From positions 1 through 16,157 of the forward strand of contig JAKAGC010000016.1 of the NCBI GenBank assembly GCA_021817755.1: 16,157 bases of DNA, read 5' to 3'. How positions within the stretch are numbered: the first letter of the stretch is position 1; each line of letters opens with the position of its first letter. This document shows positions 1 to 7,825 of this stretch, piece by piece. The notes under the pieces were generated by a model that worked only from the letters and a program-made list of their open reading frames with translations, had not been told where the DNA came from and searched no databases. The translations under genes and the position numbers were made by a program. Origin of the DNA: Acidobacteriota bacterium. GTDB taxonomy: Bacteria > Acidobacteriota > Aminicenantia > UBA2199.

Positions 1-437
1 ATAAAAGTTGGAACAAACCCCAACCCGTTCCGTTCTGCATACTCACGGCCTTTACGTTCTAACCAACGGCATACCCCTTCCAGTTTGCTTCGGATAATAA
101 ACAATTGATTACGGTAACCTGCCAATGTCATAAATCCATCAAGGTAACTTTCACTCTTATTAAATGACGAACTATCCGAGTTGAACATGGCCAGTTTCAC
201 ACCATGAAACTCTGCGGCATTCCTAAAAGATTCTCTGGTTCTGGTACTGTCTTCAAGGAATACTTCATAAATTCCAAAATTCTTTTCATTGATCCTGAAC
301 CGATCCAGTGTTTCCTGATCGTTTGATTTCCAGGCTTCCTTTAATATACGCGTTTTCTCGAAAATATACTTTTTTTCATCAATGGAGAGGTCCGATGCTA
401 CGCATAGAGACCTCTCCTTAAAAACATTTTCACCCAT
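1..437 (-). CDS. pyrB: Aspartate carbamoyltransferase, N-terminal part (cut by window edge)
   Basis: ATCase condenses carbamoyl phosphate with aspartate in the committed step of pyrimidine synthesis in the cytoplasm. The first 145 residues are visible and the rest lies beyond position 1. The carbamoyl-phosphate signature STRTR is at residues 64-68, within LEDSTRTRESFRNAA. The catalytic 80s-loop equivalent is SSFNKSESYLD, with its Lys at about residue 94. The sequence around EGVCRWLE resembles the long ATCases I recall from spirochaetes, in which catalytic and regulatory (PyrI) parts are fused; whether this one is fused cannot be seen. The ATG at 437 has a strong AGGAGG ribosome site 8 nt upstream (complement of 445-450). 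The gene diverges from the helicase gene. An ornithine carbamoyltransferase is a less likely alternative. Confidence 0.87.
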   Translation of the reverse strand, partial: MGENVFKERSLCVASDLSIDEKKYIFEKTRILKEAWKSNDQETLDRFRINEKNFGIYEVFLEDSTRTRESFRNAAEFHGVKLAMFNSDSSSFNKSESYLDGFMTLAGYRNQLFIIRSKLEGVCRWLERKGREYAERNGLGFVPTF

Positions 438-516
438 GGTAAATACCTCCTTTTTCCTTTTCGCCGGGCTTTTTCGGTCTTATATAAATAAAATTCGATG
501 TGCATTTTTAATGCCT

Positions 517-545
517 ATTGTATAAAAAAGTAGAGATGAAGTAAA
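517..545 (-). promoter_or_regulatory. Promoter for pyrB
   Basis: Reading the minus strand, TTTACT (540-545), a 17-bp spacer and TACAAT (517-522) form a sigma-70-type promoter. Transcription would start near 510, giving a leader of about 73 nt before the pyrB ATG. I see no PyrR-type attenuator or riboswitch in that leader. It contains only a short GCATT/AATGC dyad (502-514) at the predicted start point. Confidence 0.55.
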
Positions 546-592
546 GACCAAAATCAAAAAAAATAAAACCCTTTTACCCTGTTTTTTCGAGG

Positions 593-621
593 TTGACCAT
601 GTTCTGGTTTTCTCGTATAAT
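593..621 (+). promoter_or_regulatory. Promoter for the helicase gene, implying a leaderless mRNA
   Basis: TTGACC (593-598), a 17-bp spacer and a perfect TATAAT (616-621) form a near-consensus promoter. Only six bases separate the -10 box from the ATG at 628, so the expected start point falls on or next to the A of the start codon. No Shine-Dalgarno sequence could fit in the transcript. Confidence 0.75.
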
Positions 622-627
622 GGAACT

Positions 628-2985
628 ATGACAGAAAACAAATCTTATAACATCGAAAAATCCCTGGAAGATCTGCTTAAAATGAAACATGAATCCGAAG
701 GTGATCTCCGGGTAATAAAAGTCGAAGAATATAAAGGCGATTACGAAGATTATCCCACCTCTCTTTCCGCTGAAGTAAAAAAAGTCTACAAAGATAAAGG
801 AATTGACCGCATCTATTCCCATCAAGCAGAGGCTATTCAAAAAATCCTTGAACGAAAACATGTTGTGGTTGCAACACCTACAGCATCGGGGAAGACCTTA
901 ATTTATAATACAGTCACTCTTGATGCATTAACGAAAAATCCATCGGCACGCTCCCTATACCTTTTTCCTACAAAGGCTCTTTCCCAGGATCAATTGTCCG
1001 AGCTATTCGAATTAAATAAAGCGATGGGTGATAACCTTGGATTATTCACATATGATGGTGATACTCCCCAGAGCACCCGTCAGGCTATACGTAAAAAAGC
1101 CCAGATTGTAATCACCAATCCTTATATGCTTCATTCAGGCATACTCCCTCATCATACCAAATGGGTGAATTTGTTCGAACATCTTCACTATGTAATTATC
1201 GATGAATTGCATTATTATACCGGAGTTTTTGGTTCTCATATGGCGAATATTATGCGCCGGTTGAAACGGATCTGTAATTTTTACGGATCTGATCCGGTTT
1301 TTATAATGTCTTCCGCCACAATATCCAATCCCCAGGAATTGGCAGAAAAGATTATTGAAGAAAAAGTGGAATTGATAGACAAAAGTGGGGCCCCACGAGG
1401 AGAAAAATACCTGGTATTCTTTAATCCGCCAATAGTAAATAAAGAGTTGGGAATTCGCCGTTCATATGTACTTGTTGCCCGTCAGGTAGCAGGGATTCTT
1501 CTTAACAATAATTTGCAAGTGATCACTTTTGCTAATTCCCGGCTTATCACTGAAGTGTTAGTCAAATATCTAAAAAATGATTTTGAAAAGAATGTAACGG
1601 ATACAGGCAAAATCCGAGGTTACCGCGGCGGTTATCTTCCACAGAAACGAAGAGAAATAGAACATGGACTTCGGCAAGGAGATATAAAAGCGGTTGTTTC
1701 TACCAATGCACTTGAATTGGGAATCGATATCGGTTCCCTGGATGCGGCTATTCTTGCTTCTTATCCGGGTACGATTGCTTCAACCTGGCAGCGTATTGGG
1801 AGAGCAGGGAGGCGGTGGGGAAAATCCATCGGTGTACTTATTTCGTCTTCGTCTCCTGTGGATCAGTTTATTGCTAATCACCCGGAATATTTCACGGGAA
1901 AGTCACCGGAAATCGGGCGTGTGAATCCCGATAATCTTTCGATCCTGATCGAACATATCAAATGTGCTTCATTCGAGCTCCCGTTTGTACGCGGGGAGTC
2001 CTTCGGAGCGGAAGACCTCAATGAAATTCTGAACTATCTATCAGAGAATAAAGTGTTATTTCAGAATAAGGATAAATGGTTCTGGACAGAGCAGGGTTAT
2101 CCCGCGGATGCGGTTAGCATAAACCGAGTCTCCTCCGATAATTTCGTTGTTGTTGATCGCACGGATACTGAGCGTGTAATCGCCGAAGTGGATTTTTCTT
2201 CTGCCCTCGAAACCCTGCATCCTAAAGCTATTTATATGTTGGAATCGGAGCAATATATCGTAGAAGAGTTCGATTATGAAAACCGAAAAGCATTTGTTCG
2301 TAAATCCAATTCGGATTATTACACTGATGCAATAACTTATACAAAGATTGCTATATTGGATGTATTCGATCAGAATCAATTGGATAAATTTGATATTTTC
2401 TATGGGGATGTTCATGTCTATTCGCAAGTAGTAGGGTTTAAAAAATTGAAATTTTTTACCAATGAGAATGTCGGAGCTGGTGATCTCCAACTTCCGCAGC
2501 AGGAAATGCATTCCACAGCATTCTGGATTACAATAAAAAATTATTGCCTGGAAAATATTTCGATTTCGACGGAAGAAAAAATCGAAGCAGTTTCCGGTTT
2601 AGCGTATTTGATACGTCATATCTGCGCTGTCATTCTCATGTGTGATGTTAAAGACCTGGGGGTTGCAGTAGAGGACAATATCACTAAAACTGAGATTAAC
2701 CGCAGTACAATAAAAAAGCACTCAGTTGCTTCAGATAGTAGTATTTTAAGAGAATTCGAACCCAATATCTATATTTATGATAGCTATCCCAATGGTATTG
2801 GATTTTCAGAGGTGCTTTTTTCAAGGTGGGAAGAGTTACTGGAAAAAGTATTGACAGTAATAAAAAGTTGTAATTGTGAACGGGGATGCCCTTCTTGTGT
2901 AGGTCCTCCTATTCGAAGCAAGGATAATCATAAAGAGGCAGCCAGTTATATAGTCAGTGTTTTATTGGATAAAGTCTATCACTGA
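628..2985 (+). CDS. mrfA: MrfA-type DEAD/DEAH-box helicase with C-terminal DUF1998/four-cysteine module
   Basis: A superfamily 2 ATP-dependent DNA helicase of 785 residues, close in length and motif order to Bacillus subtilis MrfA (YprA), a 3'-5' helicase that works with the exonuclease MrfB in repair of mitomycin C damage. Visible motifs: Walker A TPTASGKT (83-90), DELH box (192-195), SSAT (228-231), and motif VI QRIGRAGR (388-395). The C-terminal part contains the DUF1998-type zinc motif CNCERGCPSC, with Cys at 748, 750, 754 and 757. Other MrfA-like stretches include TYDGDT, LPHHTKW and RGYRGGYLP. No MrfB homologue is visible nearby. The gene diverges from pyrB and converges on the hydrolase gene. 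The ATG at 628 lacks a ribosome site and is probably read from a leaderless transcript. The family assignment is strong; the precise repair role is inferred. Confidence 0.9.
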   Translation: MTENKSYNIEKSLEDLLKMKHESEGDLRVIKVEEYKGDYEDYPTSLSAEVKKVYKDKGIDRIYSHQAEAIQKILERKHVVVATPTASGKTLIYNTVTLDALTKNPSARSLYLFPTKALSQDQLSELFELNKAMGDNLGLFTYDGDTPQSTRQAIRKKAQIVITNPYMLHSGILPHHTKWVNLFEHLHYVIIDELHYYTGVFGSHMANIMRRLKRICNFYGSDPVFIMSSATISNPQELAEKIIEEKVELIDKSGAPRGEKYLVFFNPPIVNKELGIRRSYVLVARQVAGILLNNNLQVITFANSRLITEVLVKYLKNDFEKNVTDTGKIRGYRGGYLPQKRREIEHGLRQGDIKAVVSTNALELGIDIGSLDAAILASYPGTIASTWQRIGRAGRRWGKSIGVLISSSSPVDQFIANHPEYFTGKSPEIGRVNPDNLSILIEHIKCASFELPFVRGESFGAEDLNEILNYLSENKVLFQNKDKWFWTEQGYPADAVSINRVSSDNFVVVDRTDTERVIAEVDFSSALETLHPKAIYMLESEQYIVEEFDYENRKAFVRKSNSDYYTDAITYTKIAILDVFDQNQLDKFDIFYGDVHVYSQVVGFKKLKFFTNENVGAGDLQLPQQEMHSTAFWITIKNYCLENISISTEEKIEAVSGLAYLIRHICAVILMCDVKDLGVAVEDNITKTEINRSTIKKHSVASDSSILREFEPNIYIYDSYPNGIGFSEVLFSRWEELLEKVLTVIKSCNCERGCPSCVGPPIRSKDNHKEAASYIVSVLLDKVYH

Positions 2986-3019
2986 TTTTTCTTTCAAATG
3001 ATAATATATTGATAGTATG

Positions 3020-3079
3020 AAAAAAACAAACCGCGGGAGCAAGTTATAGATGTCTTTATATGACTTACTACCCGCGGTT
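3020..3079 (-). terminator. Long-loop hairpin terminator after the hydrolase gene
   Basis: AACCGCGGG (3029-3037) is the exact reverse complement of CCCGCGGTT (3071-3079). The stem can continue inward imperfectly through AGCAAGT/ACTTACT, with one bulge and one mismatch. On the minus strand it is followed by TTTGTTTTTTT (3020-3030), as expected of a Rho-independent terminator for the gene ending at 3114. The plus-strand side has no good T-run, so termination of the helicase transcript here is less certain. Confidence 0.75.
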
Positions 3080-3113
3080 AATCAGTACTTAATTAAGAAT
3101 TATGAAATTCGAT

Positions 3114-4094
3114 TTATAAGGTTTTTATAAACCACGCGGCAGTCCAATAGAGTGTTTTGTCGTAATCTTCGGGGTAATAATCGGAATTAAATTCATGGTC
3201 CGTATCCAGCATGATTAATTTTTCAGTCCCGGTGTGGTATTTCATGTACAATTCCCCACTATAGGGTTGAGGAGAAACAATGATGTCCTGAAGACCACCT
3301 ATATACATGAATGGACCTTTATAGTTTTTGATTTCGGCGATTGGATCTATTGAGTAAACATCCTGGAAAAAGCATTTCCCCAGGTCGAAGTTACCGTAGA
3401 AAAAGGTTTCGATCCACACGGGAACGATTAAGCTTCCACCATCAGGAAGATTGAGACCTTCTCTCATCTTTTCTTTTGTGCATAAAAATTCGAACGTTGT
3501 CGGAGGGTTAGCTACTGCGGACCAAACCGTTACGGCTTTTACACGTTTATCTCTGGCTGCGGCAATACTGGAAACCAATCCCCCCTGGCTATGGCCGACT
3601 AATCCCAGGTGTTCGCAATCTACTCGATTCCGTAAATTCTTCTGTACATAATCAATAGATGCGCTTACGTCAGAAATCTGTGTTGAAAAGCATAGCATAT
3701 TAAATGTTCCGTCACTGGCTCCCGAACCACGATAATCAACGCGTAAAGTGGCGATTCCTTGTTCGGCAAGAAATCTGGATAAACGATCATAATAATATTC
3801 TCCACCGGTTCCTGGAACTATTTTATAAAAACGATCTTCACCAAAACCATTAAATGTAAGAACTATGGGAGGTTTTTGAGGAGTAGCGGGAATCACTAAT
3901 GTAGCGACAAGATTCATCCCTTCATTTTTAAATGTTACTACTTGTTGATGATAGGTATAGCGAGGTCCTACAGTTTGAATATACTGAAAAATTTCTTCTA
4001 CTGAGGCATTCTTACTAATGTTTCCTTTTCCAGCCATCCAACTCACACTGAGCACTACTACCGCGATCATTAAAATACTTTTTTTTAGATACAT
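3114..4094 (-). CDS. Exported alpha/beta hydrolase (S9/DLH-like esterase or peptidase)
   Basis: A 326-residue alpha/beta-hydrolase-fold enzyme. The N-terminus (Lys-Lys followed by about 15 hydrophobic residues up to around residue 20) looks like a Sec signal or anchor, so the enzyme should act outside the cytoplasm. The triad is readable: nucleophile Ser169 in GHSQGG (167-172), Asp270 in GGLQDIIV, and His300 in DTDHEF. FNGFGED (81-87) is at the oxyanion-hole position, and VDYRGSGASDG (119-129) is the usual strand-loop seen in acyl-hydrolases of the FAM108/DLH type. AAGGAG lies 6-7 nt upstream of the ATG. The gene is monocistronic, with its own promoter and terminator. Substrate is unknown; carboxylesterase and aminoacyl-peptidase are both possible. 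Confidence 0.82.
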   Translation of the reverse strand: MYLKKSILMIAVVVLSVSWMAGKGNISKNASVEEIFQYIQTVGPRYTYHQQVVTFKNEGMNLVATLVIPATPQKPPIVLTFNGFGEDRFYKIVPGTGGEYYYDRLSRFLAEQGIATLRVDYRGSGASDGTFNMLCFSTQISDVSASIDYVQKNLRNRVDCEHLGLVGHSQGGLVSSIAAARDKRVKAVTVWSAVANPPTTFEFLCTKEKMREGLNLPDGGSLIVPVWIETFFYGNFDLGKCFFQDVYSIDPIAEIKNYKGPFMYIGGLQDIIVSPQPYSGELYMKYHTGTEKLIMLDTDHEFNSDYYPEDYDKTLYWTAAWFIKTL

Positions 4095-4227
4095 AGATAT
4101 CTCCTTTTTTAATTTTTTTTCATTCTATTTTTTTACTATTTGCTATTAAAGAATACATTTTTGAAGTGGAAAAGTGAATGAACTGTTTTTGCATTTTCAA
4201 ATAAGGATCTTGATTTGTAACCTAATA

Positions 4228-4256
4228 ATTTTACTATGCAGTAATACTATTGTCAA
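4228..4256 (-). promoter_or_regulatory. Promoter for the alpha/beta hydrolase gene
   Basis: On the minus strand a perfect TTGACA (4251-4256), a 17-bp spacer and TAAAAT (4228-4233) form a strong sigma-70-type promoter. The start near 4221 leaves a leader of about 127 nt that is very rich in A and T, with no clear structure. Confidence 0.7.
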
Positions 4257-4311
4257 TATTTTGTTAGCGAAATATATAATTAATCCTGTTTTTTGTATAG
4301 GATAAATTTAC

Positions 4312-4791
4312 TTAAATCTCTATCTGTCTTATCCAGGTTTGTGACCTTCCTACTTTGAATAAAACTCGAATATAACCAAATACGTTTAATTTCTTCCCAT
4401 CTTTATCCATTTCCAGTTGACAATTGTAAATACTACCATTGTGAGGATCCAGAATTTTTCCATCTTTCCATTCTGTTCCTTTTCCTTTGAATCCCCACAT
4501 AAATTCCATGCCGAGAATCGGTTTATTATAAAATTCTCCTTTACATTTAAGGCATTTTGGATTCGGCGGTACATTCGGTTTAGGAAATATTTTTACAATT
4601 TTACCTTTTAATGTACCATCAGATGTTAAATATATCTCGACTATTGATTTTGTTTCACCTGTTTTATCATCAATGGTTTTCCAATATCCTACCGGCGTAT
4701 CAAAAGCGATTGGTTGATCTGTGGTTGAGAACATTGAGGGGCTTAGCAAAAACGTCAATATTAAAATAAAAATATTCATCTTAATTTTCAT
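4312..4791 (-). CDS. DUF2147 family exported protein
   Basis: A 159-residue protein with a signal peptide (MKIKMNIFILILTFLLSPS, cleavage probably near residue 22) followed by one DUF2147 domain. Family hallmarks: GYWKTIDDKTGETKSIV (35-51), a CLKCKG pair with Cys80 and Cys83, GKILDPHNG (111-119), and GRSQTW (148-153). Cys124 follows the DP motif. The domain is a small secreted beta fold of unknown function found in many Gram-negative bacteria. AAGGAG lies about 9 nt upstream of the ATG. It is flanked by two other exported-protein genes on the same strand, each with its own promoter, so an operon is unlikely. Family identity is strong; function is unknown. Confidence 0.85.
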   Translation of the reverse strand: MKIKMNIFILILTFLLSPSMFSTTDQPIAFDTPVGYWKTIDDKTGETKSIVEIYLTSDGTLKGKIVKIFPKPNVPPNPKCLKCKGEFYNKPILGMEFMWGFKGKGTEWKDGKILDPHNGSIYNCQLEMDKDGKKLNVFGYIRVLFKVGRSQTWIRQIEI

Positions 4792-4824
4792 TTGAATTAC
4801 TCCTTATGAAAATATGATACACTA

Positions 4825-4853
4825 GTTTTAATAGGAAAAAAAGAGGGTGTAAA
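4825..4853 (-). promoter_or_regulatory. Promoter for the DUF2147 gene
   Basis: On the minus strand TTTACA (4848-4853), a 17-bp spacer and TAAAAC (4825-4830). The start near 4818 gives a leader of about 27 nt that includes the ribosome site. TATCAT (4814-4819) is an alternative -10 with a poorer -35. Confidence 0.45.
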
Positions 4854-4875
4854 AAATGAGATAAAAGGAAGAGAT

Positions 4876-4898
4876 GGGCTCCTTTTTTAAAGGAGCCC
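4876..4898 (-). terminator. Hairpin after the BACON/Ig-like protein gene
   Basis: GGGCTCCTT (4876-4884) pairs perfectly with AAGGAGCCC (4890-4898) around a five-base loop, 21 bases beyond the stop codon of the large exported protein. The stem is strong. The minus-strand tail (ATCTCTTCCTTTTAT) is only moderately T-rich, so terminator efficiency is uncertain. Confidence 0.7.
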
Positions 4899-4919
4899 AA
4901 TATTTTGTGAAATTAATAC

Positions 4920-7271
4920 TTACAACGGTAAAATGTTTATTTTAATAGATTTCTTAACTTGATTACCGTTCTTATTTACAACAAAAACCAGGTCATAATT
5001 TCCTAAGAACCCAGGTCCAGGATTCCAATAAAATTTGCCGGTTCTACTTTCGAGAGTTGATCCAATGGGTAAAGCAGCGGGTTTACCGTTCATTAACATT
5101 GCACCGGATACAACTCCGGGAAGATCGATAACGACTCGTTTTAATTCTTTTATTTCAATTTCGGTTCCATATTCAGCCAATTTAATGGATTCATTTCTCT
5201 CCATTCCAGTGGATTGAATGACAAAATTGTCTTTATTCTCTTCATCAAAACCAATAGAATAATTTACAGGAGAATTGTCTTCCGGTAATTGATCGAAATC
5301 TTCCGGTATGTAAAGGGCGGCATTCGAACTGGAACTTGAAGTGTTCTCAATAGAGAAGAAACGGCTTCCGATCCCACCGGCATTTCCTCCATTATCAGTA
5401 GCAACCCAAAAAATTGAATGGATTCCATTATCATATTTGGTGGTATCAATTGAATAATATCCTGCTGCTCCGTTGGAGTTATTATACCCAGGGAAATATT
5501 CAGCAATATCTGAACGATAGATATTATATTTAGGTGAACCAATCACTACTCCGTCCACATATACTTTAATAGTGGAACCTGATGTAGCAATCGTGTTTGG
5601 TTGTGGGGTCAGTACCCAGCCCCAATTGATGAAACTTTTACCTGAGGCTGTTCCTCCTTGCAATGGGGTATCGAGTGCCCCGAAAGGAGTTGTCATGTTT
5701 GCATTATCGCAAGTAAAAGTAGAACTCCCAAGTGTAACTTCGTGTCCTTCCAGGTCCGTTGCTTTAGCAATCAAAGTATATGTACCGTTTCCACCACCAG
5801 GTAGGAAATGACTTAGCAACATATAGCCCCATCCTGCTTTATAGTTCAATGGGTAAGTGGGAAATACAGCCGCAACATCGGGTCGTGCACCTTCAATAAA
5901 AATAGCATCTCCAATATATAGATGGCTTCCGTATTGATCCACATAGATTTTTACATTTTGAATTCCGACATCATCTACAGCCCATCCTGTTACCGGGATA
6001 CTACCATTTAAAGATGCTCCGGCTGCGGGAGTTGCGAATTCACCCTGAGGAGAGGATGATTGTGCATAAACTGTAACCAGGATGTCGATGGTTTGAGGAG
6101 AATTTGTGGCATTGGAGTCTGAAATGGTTATGGTTCCACTATAAGTTCCAGCTTCCAGGTCGGTTGGATCTAAAGACACAGTTATCGGGGTAGTATTTGT
6201 ACCGGAAGAAGGGCTAACTGTTATTCGGTTAGAACTGGTTGTTGATGTCCAATTTAATGTTCCTTTCCCGGTATTAGAAACCGTCAAAGATTGTGAATCG
6301 GTTTTATAACTTCCCGATGCACCATAATTAAGAGATGTCCGGCTTAGTGAGATGGTCGGTTTTTCTACTGACCCGGTTTGAACTTCAAAAAATTCGAAAG
6401 AATTAAGATAAGAAGATGCATATGAATATGGACAATAAAGGAAAAATATATCAAAATCACCGCTTGCACCCGGAGTTAATGCTGTATCGGTAGTACCGGA
6501 TCCATAATTGTAGGAAGAACCATCGACATACGTAAAATCAACATCTTCGACATAGTTATCGGAAGCCAAAATACAAAAATATACACATGTGAAATATGTC
6601 AAGTATTTCGTGCTACTGTTTTTAATAGTTCCATCCAATTCTAAATATCCAAGAAAATTGGATGTATAAGGGCCACTGGAAATAGAAAGGGAAGCATTGG
6701 TTTTTGTGCAGGTATATGTTTCATAATCGACGTAAAGTGAGTAACTGTACGCCTGGCTGTAACTTGCATCAACATATACCTGGTAATATCCAATCTCATT
6801 TGTATATAGTGCATTTGTGAATAATCCTGTTGCAGACAATTTTACATTACTTCCTCCATGTGCATATGAATAATCGGTTCCAATTACATTTCCATATACA
6901 TCACTGATTTCCACATAAATTTTGATGAAATTTGCATATGAACTTCCTGTATTTTTGATTGCTCCAAATACAATACAACCGCCGGATCCATCATTTTTTA
7001 TTTGACTGTTGTACTGTGTTACTATATTCACTGCTGAAATAGTAGCATCGGAAGGTGCATTCATCGCTTTTAAAGTACTCAATTCACTGGAAATCCTTTC
7101 TCTGTCCTGAAAGAATCTCTGTTTTTTTTCAATTTGACGGGAATCGTCCAATGTAGCTTGTTGGAGCTGAGAATCATTTCTGTGTACATTACCGGTAAAA
7201 ATCTGGGTTTTAGAGAAGATATTACCGAAAATCAGAAGGGTGATAAACATAATCATAATTAATTTTTTCAT
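4920..7271 (-). CDS. Large exported multidomain protein (FxLYD-like repeats, BACON domain, two Ig-like domains)
   Basis: A 783-residue protein with a signal peptide (MKKLIMIMFITLLIFGNIFS). Layout: a charged, possibly coiled segment (30-70); two FxLYD-like beta domains (about 78-190 and 193-300), each with a G-I/T-IKN(T/S) strand; a BACON-type domain (about 306-402: ISLSRTSLNYG, then LEAGTYSGTITIS); two Ig-like domains (about 408-522 and 528-645), the second ending GNAGGIGSRFFSIENT; and a C-terminal module (about 680-783) with ALPIGSTLESRTGKFYWNPG and GFLGNYDLVFV. BACON domains are linked to carbohydrate or surface adhesion; the other parts look structural. No catalytic motif, sortase signal or beta-barrel anchor is visible. 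AAGGAG lies 7 nt upstream of the ATG. Probably a surface or periplasmic scaffold; ligand unknown. The Ig and C-terminal modules resemble Aminicenantes/Acidobacteriota proteins I recall. Confidence 0.75.
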   Translation of the reverse strand: MKKLIMIMFITLLIFGNIFSKTQIFTGNVHRNDSQLQQATLDDSRQIEKKQRFFQDRERISSELSTLKAMNAPSDATISAVNIVTQYNSQIKNDGSGGCIVFGAIKNTGSSYANFIKIYVEISDVYGNVIGTDYSYAHGGSNVKLSATGLFTNALYTNEIGYYQVYVDASYSQAYSYSLYVDYETYTCTKTNASLSISSGPYTSNFLGYLELDGTIKNSSTKYLTYFTCVYFCILASDNYVEDVDFTYVDGSSYNYGSGTTDTALTPGASGDFDIFFLYCPYSYASSYLNSFEFFEVQTGSVEKPTISLSRTSLNYGASGSYKTDSQSLTVSNTGKGTLNWTSTTSSNRITVSPSSGTNTTPITVSLDPTDLEAGTYSGTITISDSNATNSPQTIDILVTVYAQSSSPQGEFATPAAGASLNGSIPVTGWAVDDVGIQNVKIYVDQYGSHLYIGDAIFIEGARPDVAAVFPTYPLNYKAGWGYMLLSHFLPGGGNGTYTLIAKATDLEGHEVTLGSSTFTCDNANMTTPFGALDTPLQGGTASGKSFINWGWVLTPQPNTIATSGSTIKVYVDGVVIGSPKYNIYRSDIAEYFPGYNNSNGAAGYYSIDTTKYDNGIHSIFWVATDNGGNAGGIGSRFFSIENTSSSSSNAALYIPEDFDQLPEDNSPVNYSIGFDEENKDNFVIQSTGMERNESIKLAEYGTEIEIKELKRVVIDLPGVVSGAMLMNGKPAALPIGSTLESRTGKFYWNPGPGFLGNYDLVFVVNKNGNQVKKSIKINILPL

Positions 7272-7298
7272 GCGTTTCTCCTTTTTTTTGTAATTTTT

Positions 7299-7327
7299 AT
7301 TATAAAAAACTAATATGCTGTAGTCAA
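7299..7327 (-). promoter_or_regulatory. Promoter for the BACON/Ig-like protein gene
   Basis: On the minus strand TTGACT (7322-7327), a 17-bp spacer and a perfect TATAAT (7299-7304). The start near 7292 leaves a leader of about 20 nt carrying only the ribosome site. A perfect palindrome, AGTATTAATACT (7330-7341), sits two bases upstream of the -35 box. Confidence 0.72.
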
Positions 7328-7329
7328 TG

Positions 7330-7416
7330 AGTATTAATACTTATTTAAAGGAAATGATAAAAATAAGATACAAAGAAATGGTTGTTTACAAAAAGAATTG
7401 AAGTATTTTTTAATAC
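7330..7416. promoter_or_regulatory. Paired GTATT/AATAC dyads upstream of two divergent promoters
   Basis: Just upstream of each -35 box lies GTATT followed by AATAC, then three bases and TTGACT. On the minus strand the half-sites abut (palindrome at 7330-7341). On the plus strand four T residues separate them (7403-7416). The shared arrangement suggests a common operator or an upstream activating element. This is inference from sequence alone; A/T-rich chance similarity is possible. Confidence 0.4.
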
Positions 7417-7419
7417 CTA

Positions 7420-7448
7420 TTGACTTCAAATTCAATTCGTAATATATT
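7420..7448 (+). promoter_or_regulatory. Promoter for the parvulin gene
   Basis: TTGACT (7420-7425), a 17-bp spacer and TATATT (7443-7448). The start near 7455 gives a leader of about 30 nt with the AAGGA ribosome site. Confidence 0.65.
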
Positions 7449-7484
7449 CTTAACCTAAAAAATACTCATATTGAAGGATATATC

Positions 7485-7763
7485 ATGGAATGGAAAGCAA
7501 GTCATATATTAGTGAAAGATCGGGCCCTGGCAGATGCGATATTAAAGCGCGTTAAACGAGGCGAAAATTTTGGCGGTCTTGCAAAGGAATTCTCTATTTG
7601 CGGAAGTAAATCACAGGGAGGCGACCTGGGATGGTTCGGGCCAGGAAAAATGGTCCCTAAATTTGAAGATGCTGTAAAAAAATTAAAGACAGGTCAGATT
7701 AGCGGACTTGTTCCCACGCAATTTGGATTTCACATAATAAAAAAGACCGGAGAAAAAGATTAG
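7485..7763 (+). CDS. ppiC: Single-domain parvulin peptidyl-prolyl isomerase
   Basis: A 92-residue PpiC-type rotamase that catalyses cis-trans isomerisation of Xaa-Pro bonds. The length matches free-standing E. coli parvulin (about 93 residues). Family positions are all present: ASHILVK with active-site His7, FSIC (36-39), GGDLGWF (45-51), MVPKF (56-60), and the closing TQFGFHIIK with His83. There is no signal peptide or membrane segment, so it is cytoplasmic, unlike SurA or PrsA. AAGGA lies about 8 nt upstream of the ATG. It is transcribed alone, away from a gene for a large exported protein, and converges on the HTH gene. Assignment is very secure; the client proteins are unknown. Confidence 0.93.
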   Translation: MEWKASHILVKDRALADAILKRVKRGENFGGLAKEFSICGSKSQGGDLGWFGPGKMVPKFEDAVKKLKTGQISGLVPTQFGFHIIKKTGEKD

Positions 7764-7798
7764 CTTCATTTTATTAAAAAAGCTGTACTAATTTTTTT
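7762..7798 (+). terminator. Weak terminator-like hairpin after ppiC
   Basis: AGCTT (7762-7766) pairs with AAGCT (7780-7784), and seven T residues follow at 7792-7798. The stem is only five bp and the T-run starts seven bases late, so this is a weak candidate. It lies in the 62-base gap between two convergent genes. Confidence 0.3.
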
Positions 7799-7825
7799 CT
7801 ATTTCCCGTTATTTAAGAAAAAAAA

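Noticed and set aside
502..514. Short hairpin in the pyrB leader as an attenuator
   Set aside because: Only five bp, located at the predicted transcription start, with no T-run, no leader peptide and no PyrR-like motif.
2056..2511. Open frame of 151 codons on the minus strand
   Set aside because: Covered by the helicase frame, which is conserved with MrfA throughout this stretch.
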